Positions 1 through 6,408 of a stretch of 9,719 bases of DNA are shown piece after piece; position 1 is the first letter of the stretch; each line of letters opens with the position of its first letter. The notes under the pieces are model-generated. The model saw nothing but the letters and a program-made list of their open reading frames with translations. It had not been told where the DNA came from and searched no databases. Both the position numbers and the translations under genes were made by a program. Origin of the DNA: Planctomycetaceae bacterium (lineage in GTDB: Bacteria > Planctomycetota > Planctomycetia > Pirellulales > Thermoguttaceae); assembly GCA_031276415.1 (NCBI GenBank), contig JAISNF010000644.1, forward strand, positions 1 through 9,719, read 5' to 3'.

Positions 1-21
1 ACCGGCAACGACATGCTATGG

Positions 22-50
22 TTTACAGGGAATTGTTGTTCGGATATACT
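22..50 (+). promoter_or_regulatory. Promoter embedded in each CRISPR repeat (first copy given)
   Basis: Repeat bases 8-13 read TTTACA and bases 31-36 read TATACT, separated by exactly 17 bp: five of six matches to each sigma70 consensus box at ideal spacing. The -10 box is the last six bases of the repeat, so the start point should fall about 7 nt into the spacer and leave a guide of about 23-24 nt. The -35 boxes lie at 22, 88, 154, 220, 286, 352 and 418, and the -10 boxes at 45, 111, 177, 243, 309, 375 and 441. This arrangement is known from Neisseria type II-C arrays, where crRNAs start inside spacers. Activity here is inferred. Confidence 0.72.
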
Positions 51-417
51 ACATTTTTTCGCGTATCCAATGAAGGTCTTGCTATGGTTTACAGGGAATT
101 GTTGTTCGGATATACTGAAAATCACATTTCTCCCATTGGAAGCCAAGCTATGGTTTACAGGGAATTGTTGTTCGGATATACTTCTGTCTAATAATTGCAT
201 CGCTAAATCATTGCTATGGTTTACAGGGAATTGTTGTTCGGATATACTGCAACGTTGATCCAAGAACAAACAAATCGCGCTATGGTTTACAGGGAATTGT
301 TGTTCGGATATACTTGAGGTTTTGAATATTAAAAATATGACGTTGCTATGGTTTACAGGGAATTGTTGTTCGGATATACTTATTTGATTATGCTGTTGAA
401 CTTAGATTATGCTATGG

Positions 418-446
418 TTTACAGGGAATTGTTGTTCGGATATACT
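418..446 (+). promoter_or_regulatory. Terminal-repeat promoter pointing antisense into cas2-cas1
   Basis: The final repeat carries the same TTTACA-N17-TATACT pair but has no spacer after it. Transcription would start near 453 and run rightward into the 3' end of cas2 (stop codon at 494-496) and on through cas1, both of which lie on the opposite strand. I see no convincing plus-strand terminator between 447 and 494; a weak TTTTC/GAAAA hairpin at 450-469 is not followed by a T run. Confidence 0.5.
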
Positions 447-493
447 ATGTTTTCGGCAAGTTGTTGAAAATAAACGAGTTAGGTTCCCTGAAA

Positions 494-838
494 TTAGAAA
501 AAAGTGAGTTGTTTCGGAGCATTTTCATTGGGATTTAGGATTTTTCCGACGTAATTTTCCATTTTTTCAAATTGACGGTCAGTCAGAGTTAAAATCCTGA
601 CTTGACCGTATTCAGGTAACGCATTGCGAATCGCCTTGCGGTACTTTTGGGCAAATTCCTCGCCATTGCAAAAACGCACGTAAACCGAAAACTGAATCAT
701 CGAAAATCCCAGTTCAAGAAGCGATTTCCTGAAATTTGCGTAAATTTTGCGATCTTTCTTCGTCTTGACCGGAAGATCAAACATAGTTACTAACCACATG
801 GATTTATACCCCGAAAATACATATTCTTGTCTTGGCAT
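494..838 (-). CDS. cas2: CRISPR-associated endoribonuclease-fold protein Cas2 (type II-C)
   Basis: Cas2 forms the central dimer of the Cas1-Cas2 integrase that inserts new spacers; in adaptation its role is structural. The 114-residue product has the type II Cas2 pattern: a first beta strand MWLVTMFDLP with the conserved Asp at residue 21, then FRKSLLELGFSMIQFSVYVR, then VRILTLTDRQFEKM near the end. The start is uncertain. The reading frame is open to an ATG at 910, which would overlap cas1. An ATG at 872-874 lies four bases after the cas1 stop and would suit translational coupling. I chose the ATG at 836-838 because the family normally begins shortly before the GYKSMW block, but it lacks a clear Shine-Dalgarno sequence. 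A GGAGG at 893-897 is about 18 nt from the 874 start, too far to be optimal. The gene follows cas1 in one operon and ends 48 bp from the array. Confidence 0.93.
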   Translation of the reverse strand: MPRQEYVFSGYKSMWLVTMFDLPVKTKKDRKIYANFRKSLLELGFSMIQFSVYVRFCNGEEFAQKYRKAIRNALPEYGQVRILTLTDRQFEKMENYVGKILNPNENAPKQLTFF

Positions 839-878
839 GGGAAAATAAATTTTATCAAAGTTTATTATTATCATCAAT

Positions 879-1802
879 TTAAAATGGTTTTTCCTCCGAA
901 ATACTCTCAAATGAATCTGGAATCAATAATTCCTTTCTTTCCTTCGAAAAAAATTGAACCAAAGACGCCGCCATGTTTGTTACTACCTCAAAAAGAGTTC
1001 GTAACTCTCCGTTCAACAAAAATCGCCCCAAAAGCGGCTCAATCAGTTCCGATTTCAACTCCGGTGTAAGTCCCCCAACATGCCCAGTTTCCAAAAATTG
1101 CGAACGAACCACCCGATCAACCAACGGACGAAAAGGTTCCATTAAATCGTCCGCTAAACAATAAGCATTGTATTGATTATGATGGTGCAAACCGATTGCC
1201 GGATGAAAACCACTCGCACAAATTGCCCGCGCAACAATCCCACGCAATACCCCATAACCAAAATTAAGACGTATATTTATATCATCATCGCCTTCCGGTT
1301 TGCGTTTGAAGTCGAATCCGGCGAAAAGTTGCGACCAATACCGACGCGCCGCCATCGCTTCGACATTATCGGGATCACCACTGCGAACTCTTTGCGACAA
1401 TCTTAAAAGTCCTTTGTCAAAACCAAACAAAGAATCCAGAAGTTTTGATTGTGCTACTATTTTTGCCCGAACAATTTGTTGCCATGCACGTTTTATCAAA
1501 GGCGTTGAGGTACTTATTTGCAACGAAATTCGCCGTGAAGGTTGATGATGTCCCGCCAACGGAACAAACATTCCGATAGGCAATGATTTTCTATTGCAAG
1601 CAATCAAAACCGCACCATTTTCAGCAATTCCTTCCAGAACCGCTTGCGAAAACGAGACTTGCGGATGTGAAACAATCAGCACCGCAATATCTTCAAGCGG
1701 AATAGTTTGCGGCGGTTCGTTTTCCGGTTGGACAACGAGTTGTTTGAGCCGTGTCCTCAAACGAAGCGGATTTTGCGAAAAATCCAAAATACGATGTGCC
1801 AT
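879..1802 (-). CDS. cas1: CRISPR-associated integrase Cas1 (type II-C)
   Basis: Cas1 is the metal-dependent integrase that, with Cas2, cuts the leader-repeat junction and inserts protospacers. The 307-residue product has the usual length for type II Cas1. The N-terminal beta domain (about 1-90) contains TIPLEDIAVLIVSHPQVSFS. The alpha-helical catalytic domain contains SGDPDNVEAMAARRYW, with Glu148 as the expected first metal ligand. Further on, GLHHHNQYNAYCLADDLMEP supplies the His (206 or 207) and Glu222. All three expected catalytic positions are present, so the enzyme looks intact. The start MAHRILDFS matches the usual type II-C N-terminus. Only a weak AGG-rich stretch precedes the ATG. 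cas2 follows directly. No cas9, csn2 or cas4 lies in the window; upstream is a porin gene in the same orientation. The type II call rests on the NVEA, HHHN and DLMEPFRP blocks. Confidence 0.96.
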   Translation of the reverse strand: MAHRILDFSQNPLRLRTRLKQLVVQPENEPPQTIPLEDIAVLIVSHPQVSFSQAVLEGIAENGAVLIACNRKSLPIGMFVPLAGHHQPSRRISLQISTSTPLIKRAWQQIVRAKIVAQSKLLDSLFGFDKGLLRLSQRVRSGDPDNVEAMAARRYWSQLFAGFDFKRKPEGDDDINIRLNFGYGVLRGIVARAICASGFHPAIGLHHHNQYNAYCLADDLMEPFRPLVDRVVRSQFLETGHVGGLTPELKSELIEPLLGRFLLNGELRTLFEVVTNMAASLVQFFSKERKELLIPDSFESISEEKPF

Positions 1803-2208
1803 AATTTGCCTAATTTACCTAAAATAATGTTGAAAGCCTGAAGAAACTTCACAATTTAATTTAGTACGGTCATGTTTATTATTCGTAACCGCATCGTAAC
1901 TTTAATTAACCGACAAACTAATATTATTATAAAAAAATAATACATTCAATTAAAATTTTGTGAATTAACAGAAAAATGATTTTTTTAACAGATAAAATTG
2001 AATTTATATCAAATAAACCGATTTTAACGGTATCAAAATTAACATACCGGTAAAAAAATTTTCTGATTATTTTATATTTTTGAGAGTAATATTTTGGAAA
2101 AAATAATTAATCAGAATAAAAATAAAATAGACTGTTACAGAAAAATCAATCGCTGTCGGGATTGTGTCTATTTTTTAGAATTTTTTTTAGAATTTTTTTA
2201 GAATTTTT
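1803..2208. other. AT-rich intergenic gap upstream of cas1, no cas9 or tracrRNA seen
   Basis: These 406 bp lie between the cas1 start and the porin stop codon. I searched by eye on both strands for a sequence complementary to the CRISPR repeat and found none, so there is no evidence for tracrRNA here. The gap holds a small inverted repeat (CGGTAT at 2028-2033, ATACCG at 2044-2049), another (CTGATTA at 2063-2069, TAATCAG at 2108-2114), a probable terminator for the porin gene and an A/T-run tandem repeat. No promoter for cas1 is convincing, although one must lie here unless transcription reads through from the porin gene. Confidence 0.6.
2124..2174 (-). terminator. Probable intrinsic terminator of the porin gene
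   Basis: A 9-bp perfect stem (AAAATAGAC at 2124-2132, GTCTATTTT at 2166-2174) encloses about 33 nt that contain a further small CAATC/GATTG stem. On the minus strand the hairpin is followed by a T-rich tract (TATTTTATTTTTATT), which fits termination after the porin stop codon 35 bases upstream. The loop is long and the stem AT-rich, so strength is doubtful. T runs on both sides allow bidirectional use. Confidence 0.42.
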
Positions 2209-2214
2209 TTAGAA
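2171..2214 (-). repeat. Four tandem copies of TTCTAAAAAAA spanning the porin stop codon
   Basis: Read on the minus strand, the last codons of the porin gene, TTC TAA, begin an A-rich unit of about 10-12 nt that recurs four times in a row (TTCTAAAAAAA, TTCTAAAAAAA, TTCTAAAAAAAA, TTCTAAAAAATAG). The final Phe and stop are therefore part of a microrepeat. The copies vary only in the A-run length, the pattern expected from replication slippage. Confidence 0.85.
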
Positions 2215-5200
2215 TCGGAAAATGCCGTCAATAGCAACACTGAGCATTTGTTTTTTATTGTTGCTATAAATGCCGTTTTGATTACCGGTTGCAGCATCGG
2301 TAATAACAACATTTGACCAATCGTAACGAATTTCCGGTCGGATAGTAATGTAACGGGTTGGTTTCCAATTGGCACCAAGTGTTATTTGAAAGTAGTCTTT
2401 GCCTTCCAAACGAAAAAGAATAGAGTCAATAAAATCTTTTTGGATACGAGATTGTCCGTCATCACGGAACCATTCGCCGCGTAACCCAAACGTGAATTTT
2501 TCACTCCATTTCCATTGCAAATATTGAGCCAAAGAATACCATTGTGCGGTTCCTCTTGTTTCGTCAAGCAAATTCAATGCGGCTCCATTTTTTTCGTTAC
2601 CGAAAGTGTGTTCCAATGCGTAATGCCATCGCGGAGTCAATTGATGTTGCCATGTCATAGCGTAATGAGTTCGGTTGTCGCCGTTTCGGAAAGACTCTTC
2701 ACCGGAATGAATTAAAAATGAAAAAGCGTTTCGTTTATCGAAACTTTTCCATTCCAAACCGCCAAGCCCGCTTAAATTATTGTTTGGTTTATCGAATGCA
2801 TTCCAACCGCGTGATAATCCGAGCAAAACAGAAAAACGTGACGAAATTTTGGCTGTTGCAATTATTCCGGTTAAAGTAGTTGGTGAACCGTACATAAAAC
2901 TGTAAGAATGGGAATAAAAGAAATTTTCCGGCGACATTGCCGATTCCAATCCCATTCCTGAATAAAAATGTCCCGCTTTAACCGTAACACCATTGCCAAT
3001 CGGAATAAACAATTCAGCGTAAGTTTGCGGCAGTGAAAGACCGTAAAGTGGAACAGTTCCAAGACGCCGCACACCAGAGTTTGAATTCCAATGCAAAGCG
3101 GCTTCCAACGGTTCCAGTGTAGGTAGATCGGGAAAAATATAATTGTAACGCCGCGTTTCCAAACCGAGTGAACTGGTAAAAAAATAATCGGTTCCATAAA
3201 GAAGATCAATTCGTCCCCCAAAATCCCAACGAGCAGCACGCGGATTGATACGCCGACCAAACGTCAAATAAAGTTGATTCACAACCGCTTCGGCATTTCG
3301 ATCATTATAGTAAAGAGGAAAATTGTTGCGATTTTCGGGATAATGAGTATTCATAAACGCTCCGCCGGCAAGCCAACCATCGTAATACCATGATCCGAGC
3401 GTTTTATTGTTACATCGCGAAAAACCGCAATCGTTACAAAGTCCATATTTTATTGTCTGTTCGTTTAAGTGTCGAAAAATCCCTCGTAACGAATAAGAAG
3501 AACAACCATCTTCACCACAAGTTAAGTCATCGCAACTATGTGTATTGTTGATGGTGTAGGGATTATTATTAAGAGTATAAGAATTTTGTAACGTTTCTTG
3601 TTGATTTGTTACGGGCTGATTTGTTACAGAAAAAAGATTATTGGGTTGAGGTATCAATGCGGCTTTGTTGAAACATTCCATCGTTTTACGAATTTTCGGA
3701 GCAATTTGTTGTTCCGAAATTATTGATGCGGTTTGTTGTTCCGAAATTTCTGTTGTCGGCGCAGCCGGTGAATTTTCAACCGCAGCAAATGGAAGAACCG
3801 TATCAATTGTTTTCGTTTCAGGTACTGTTGTAGGAACTGTTTCTGAAACTGTTTTAGAAACTGTTTCTGAAACCATTGGTTTTGTATCTGCAAAAGATTT
3901 TTTCGTTTCTGATTTTATGGTTGCCTGTTTTACTGTTGTCTGTTTCGATTCAACCGGCAAATTTGCTGTAACAAGAACGATTTCTTTGGCATTGTTTTTT
4001 TCCGCCTTTACATTTTTTTGCGTAACAAAAGACATGACCGGTTGTTCTTCGTTTTTCAACGGTGACGCCGGAATAAATGTAACATCTGTATGAGTTGAAG
4101 TTTGCCGGTAATCATCCAACTTAACCGGAGTATCTTTTTCTTCCGGCAAAGGTAATTTTTGCGAATACAATTGTTTCGGGGAATTAATTGGAACAGAATC
4201 AGTAAACAGTGCCGTGTTTTTTTCAGCAGACTCAAACGGAGTTGCCGTTGCCATTGTCTGTCGCATTGGCGGCTTCATTGTCTGCGGATTATTTGTAACA
4301 ACAGGACGATGTTTAACCCAATTATCCGAAGCAATAATATTTTTCTGATCAACCGGTTTTGATAATGATTCAAACGATTCGGCGGAAAATTCCGTAACAT
4401 CTGAACTATTCCATGAATCCGAAACATCCGCAGAAGGAATATAAACAATTTCTGTAACCGGACCATCCCAATTAACCGGATTATCCGGCGGCGGCGATTG
4501 AACCGGAGTTGGTATTTGTGCTTGTATTGGAACCGTTCGGAATGGAGCCGCTTGGAACGAAGGCGTTGGATTCTGAACTTGTTGATTTGGAACCGAATGA
4601 ATTGTAACTTGTTGATTTGAAACAGGTTGTGACGGAACAAAAGGTGCTATGGTAACCGTTTCAGAATTAGTGGCAACAAATGGCAGCGCTTCGGAATTTG
4701 TAGAGTTTATAGAATTTACGTGATTTGTAACGTTTGCAGTATTTGTGGGACTTGTAGAAGCAGGCGGTAATTTAGTTTCTGTTGCCAACAATGCTGGAGT
4801 TTCTGATCCGATTGGCAACAATGGCACGGAATACGGAAAAGATGACGGTACTTTGAAAGAATTTGACGTATTGGAACTTTGAATTTGCGGCGGCAAAACA
4901 AAAGGCTGAGTATTTTGAAACGATTGAACGGATTGAACCGAATCATACACATCGGAAATTCCTTTATCCGATGCCGATTCTAATTGTGAATTACTGACTT
5001 TTTCTGAATTATGAATATTTTCAAAGAGAATATTCAATTGTGGCACCTTTTTCAACAGCGTATAAGCCCCGATAACAGCAAAACAAAGAACCGCAAAATA
5101 AAATATTAAACTGCACTTTTTTAAAAAACTGTGGTAAAACCAATGAAACCAACTTTGTTTTTTCTGCAATTTGTCCGAATCAGATGATGAATTAAATACG

Positions 5201-5343
5201 GTTTTGCTCAAAAAGTGTAAAACCATGAAAATAATTGACATCAAAAAAATCCGTATTTTACGTATCTTTTCTATTATTCTTTTTAGAGAAATGCTGGCGG
5301 AGGTAACAACAATTTTTTTAACAATTTTCACGAACATTTCCAT
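2209..5343 (-). CDS. Outer-membrane beta-barrel porin (BBP2/OmpL-like) with long N-terminal linker
   Basis: The C-terminal 400 residues (about 645-1044) match the planctomycete BBP2/OmpL-like porin pattern: GSWYYDGWLAGGAF at 650, NQLYLTFGRRI at 689, WDFGGRIDLLYGTDYFFT at 706, LPQTYAELF at 771, KAGHFYSGMG at 789, NFFYSHSYSFMYGSP at 807, GLSRGWNAF at 842, GEWFRDDGQSRI at 956, IRPEIRYDWS at 1001 and a terminal FRF. Such proteins are expected in the outer membrane, probably as diffusion channels; the substrate cannot be read from sequence. The N-terminal part is unusual. A basic, partly hydrophobic segment (1-60) precedes a clear membrane helix at about 77-97, then about 500 residues rich in Pro, Thr, Ser, Asn and Gln (110-600). 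A Cys cluster at 604-644 (Cys 604, 609, 614, 636, 639, 644) directly precedes the barrel. Typical family members have a short signal peptide instead. Met3 and Met35 are alternative starts; no strong Shine-Dalgarno favours any. Family call is strong, topology inferred. Confidence 0.88.
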   Translation of the reverse strand: MEMFVKIVKKIVVTSASISLKRIIEKIRKIRIFLMSIIFMVLHFLSKTVFNSSSDSDKLQKKQSWFHWFYHSFLKKCSLIFYFAVLCFAVIGAYTLLKKVPQLNILFENIHNSEKVSNSQLESASDKGISDVYDSVQSVQSFQNTQPFVLPPQIQSSNTSNSFKVPSSFPYSVPLLPIGSETPALLATETKLPPASTSPTNTANVTNHVNSINSTNSEALPFVATNSETVTIAPFVPSQPVSNQQVTIHSVPNQQVQNPTPSFQAAPFRTVPIQAQIPTPVQSPPPDNPVNWDGPVTEIVYIPSADVSDSWNSSDVTEFSAESFESLSKPVDQKNIIASDNWVKHRPVVTNNPQTMKPPMRQTMATATPFESAEKNTALFTDSVPINSPKQLYSQKLPLPEEKDTPVKLDDYRQTSTHTDVTFIPASPLKNEEQPVMSFVTQKNVKAEKNNAKEIVLVTANLPVESKQTTVKQATIKSETKKSFADTKPMVSETVSKTVSETVPTTVPETKTIDTVLPFAAVENSPAAPTTEISEQQTASIISEQQIAPKIRKTMECFNKAALIPQPNNLFSVTNQPVTNQQETLQNSYTLNNNPYTINNTHSCDDLTCGEDGCSSYSLRGIFRHLNEQTIKYGLCNDCGFSRCNNKTLGSWYYDGWLAGGAFMNTHYPENRNNFPLYYNDRNAEAVVNQLYLTFGRRINPRAARWDFGGRIDLLYGTDYFFTSSLGLETRRYNYIFPDLPTLEPLEAALHWNSNSGVRRLGTVPLYGLSLPQTYAELFIPIGNGVTVKAGHFYSGMGLESAMSPENFFYSHSYSFMYGSPTTLTGIIATAKISSRFSVLLGLSRGWNAFDKPNNNLSGLGGLEWKSFDKRNAFSFLIHSGEESFRNGDNRTHYAMTWQHQLTPRWHYALEHTFGNEKNGAALNLLDETRGTAQWYSLAQYLQWKWSEKFTFGLRGEWFRDDGQSRIQKDFIDSILFRLEGKDYFQITLGANWKPTRYITIRPEIRYDWSNVVITDAATGNQNGIYSNNKKQMLSVAIDGIFRF
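3821..3874 (-). repeat. 12-bp tandem repeat within the porin linker coding region
   Basis: About four and a half units of 12 bp (consensus GAAACTGTTTCT on the plus strand) encode a degenerate four-residue repeat, VSETVSKTVSETVPTTVPET, near residues 491-510. The period is in frame, so unit gain or loss would change linker length without breaking the frame. A separate exact 16-bp duplication (3705-3720 and 3732-3747) encodes the two SEQQ motifs nearby. Confidence 0.85.
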
Positions 5344-5388
5344 AATTATCGAATCAATTTTCTATTGAATCTCTTTTTTGGTTCGGGA

Positions 5389-5417
5389 AGAATACACTTT
5401 TGGGCAAAATGAATCAA
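5389..5417 (-). promoter_or_regulatory. Candidate sigma70 promoter of the porin gene
   Basis: On the minus strand TTGATT (5412-5417) and TATTCT (5389-5394) are separated by 17 bp. Transcription would start near 5382, leaving a 5' leader of about 40 nt before the ATG at 5341-5343. The boxes match consensus at four and five of six positions, so this is a plausible but unproven call. Confidence 0.4.
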
Positions 5418-5595
5418 GATAAAAATGATGAGTATTTTAAGAAAACCATCATTATCTTACCAACCGGCAAAAAAATTCCAAACCCATAAATCCCAAATTG
5501 ACAAATCCCAACTCATAAAAATCGGTTTATTCGATAAAACTTACTTAATCTCACTAATCAGAGCAAAATAAAAAGTCAATATATTCATCGTATTT

Positions 5596-5613
5596 TAACA
5601 TTATTTAATGTTA
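5596..5613. promoter_or_regulatory. 18-bp perfect palindrome TAACATTA-TT-TAATGTTA
   Basis: Eight-base arms flank a TT centre, giving a possible operator for a dimeric regulator in the divergent region. It lies about 250 bp upstream of the porin start. The sequence is AT-only apart from one C and one G, so chance is not excluded. Confidence 0.35.
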
Positions 5614-5825
5614 TATTTTATTTAATCTATTTATTTTGTGATAATTGCCTGATCTATGAGCGTAGATGGTAGTTTTTAACAATTAGGAAAATTTTTCCAA
5701 AAATAGTAAACATTGTTTATCTTTCATTCGTAATGTATTCAACTTCGTGATAAACAATGATGCAAAACAAACAATTGACTATTTGCCTATTGTTTTCTGA
5801 GCCTTTCAAAGGCAACTATGATTTT

Positions 5826-5850
5826 CAATGACACTGAACAATGACTCTGA
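5826..5850. repeat. 12-bp direct repeat CAATGACACTGA / CAATGACTCTGA
   Basis: Two copies, at 5826-5837 and 5839-5850, differ at one base and are separated by a single base (13-bp period). It is either a slippage duplication or a pair of direct protein-binding sites. Confidence 0.8.
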
Positions 5851-5868
5851 AAAGTTTTGAATGTATTT

Positions 5869-5892
5869 ATTTGAACAAAAATTTGAACAAAA
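5869..5892. repeat. Exact 12-bp tandem duplication ATTTGAACAAAA
   Basis: Two perfect abutting copies lie at 5869-5880 and 5881-5892. No function is visible. Confidence 0.9.
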
Positions 5893-6088
5893 AATAGACG
5901 CTAATCGTTTGTATTCTTATTCACATCAGTTGCGGTTCATATCGGATTTGTTGTTTCATTATAAATAATTGTACACCTCTGAGGAATTTTGATAAATCAG
6001 AACTATTTTATTTTTTATAAAACTTTTTTTGTTAATAACGTATTAGATCATGGGAGTAAAAATGAAAATCCTTAAACAAGATGACAAC

Positions 6089-6112
6089 GATCATTAAAGA
6101 GATCGTTAAAGA
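6089..6112. repeat. 12-bp tandem duplication GATCATTAAAGA / GATCGTTAAAGA
   Basis: Two abutting copies, 6089-6100 and 6101-6112, differ at one base. They lie just upstream of the candidate promoter for the surface-protein gene. Confidence 0.85.
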
Positions 6113-6136
6113 GCACCAACAGAAACAAGATAATTT

Positions 6137-6166
6137 ATTACAATATTTATCTTGGTGTCATATAAT
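6137..6166 (+). promoter_or_regulatory. Candidate promoter of the surface-protein gene
   Basis: A perfect TATAAT at 6161-6166 is preceded, 18 bp upstream, by ATTACA (6137-6142). Transcription would start near 6173 and give an untranslated leader of about 440 nt. No better pair lies closer to the gene. The -35 match is weak. Confidence 0.4.
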
Positions 6167-6177
6167 TGAAACATAAG

Positions 6178-6227
6178 AACTTACTAACATTTTAAGTTAG
6201 AATCTGGTTTTTAGAAGTTCTTTAACA
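6178..6227 (+). promoter_or_regulatory. Hairpin plus boxA-like element in the leader
   Basis: A stem AACTTA (6178-6183) / TAAGTT (6193-6198) is followed by GTTCTTTAACA at 6217-6227. That matches 10 of 11 bases of the Escherichia coli rRNA-leader boxA (GCTCTTTAACA), the site bound by NusB-S10 in antitermination. Order and distance from the candidate start resemble an rRNA leader, but no rRNA is present. Antitermination of a long surface-protein gene is an inference. Confidence 0.3.
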
Positions 6228-6245
6228 GGAAATTTTGAACGAAAT

Positions 6246-6273
6246 TATCCTGTCTCTGATATCCTGTCTTTGA
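6246..6273. repeat. 14-bp tandem duplication TATCCTGTCTCTGA / TATCCTGTCTTTGA
   Basis: Two abutting copies at 6246-6259 and 6260-6273 differ at one base. They lie inside the probable leader of the surface-protein gene. Confidence 0.85.
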
Positions 6274-6408
6274 CAAATTCTGCAACAAGTCAATCAGTTA
6301 ATCTCTATAACAGGTTTCAGAACGTGTTTTGAAAAGACAAAACCGATACAAATAATACGGCAAACTAATAAAAGTACGAATTTACATGAGCCGTCTAAGA
6401 AACTTCAA

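Larger units (their letters stand above)
15..446 (+). CRISPR. CRISPR array, type II-C-like: 7 repeats of 36 nt, 6 spacers of 30 nt
   Basis: Seven identical 36-nt repeats begin at 15, 81, 147, 213, 279, 345 and 411. Each starts GCTATGGTTTACAGGG and ends TTCGGATATACT. The six spacers between them (51-80, 117-146, 183-212, 249-278, 315-344, 381-410) are all different and all exactly 30 nt, giving a strict 66-nt period. The 14 bases before the first repeat are probably the tail of another spacer, so the array is cut by the window edge. Repeat length, 30-nt spacers and the adjacent cas2 and cas1 genes fit type II-C. The plus orientation is chosen because each repeat carries a forward promoter ending at the repeat-spacer junction. 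No spacer matches another part of this window that I can see, so targets are unknown. The last repeat is intact; the expected next repeat at 477 is absent. Confidence 0.97.

Noticed and set aside
13..258. Open reading frame of 81 codons across the array
   Set aside because: It arises because the 66-nt repeat-spacer period is divisible by three; its protein is just the repeat translated four times.
449..472. Possible degenerate eighth CRISPR repeat
   Set aside because: GTTTTCGGCAAGTTGTTG resembles part of the repeat only with several gaps and is out of the 66-nt phase (next repeat expected at 477).
827..1827. Plus-strand reading frames opposite cas1 and cas2
   Set aside because: They are shadows of cas1/cas2, which have clear family motifs; the plus-strand translations match nothing recognisable.
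1803..2208. Possible tracrRNA gene upstream of cas1
   Set aside because: No segment on either strand is complementary to the repeat beyond a few bases.
3701..3750. Similarity of TTTGTTGTTCCGAAAT to the CRISPR repeat (about 14 of 17 bases)
   Set aside because: It lies in the porin coding region, encodes the duplicated SEQQ motif, and matches only part of the repeat; chance is sufficient.
5171..5368. Plus-strand 65-codon frame at the start of the porin gene
   Set aside because: It lies opposite the porin N-terminus, has no ribosome binding site and has a low-complexity Ile-rich sequence.
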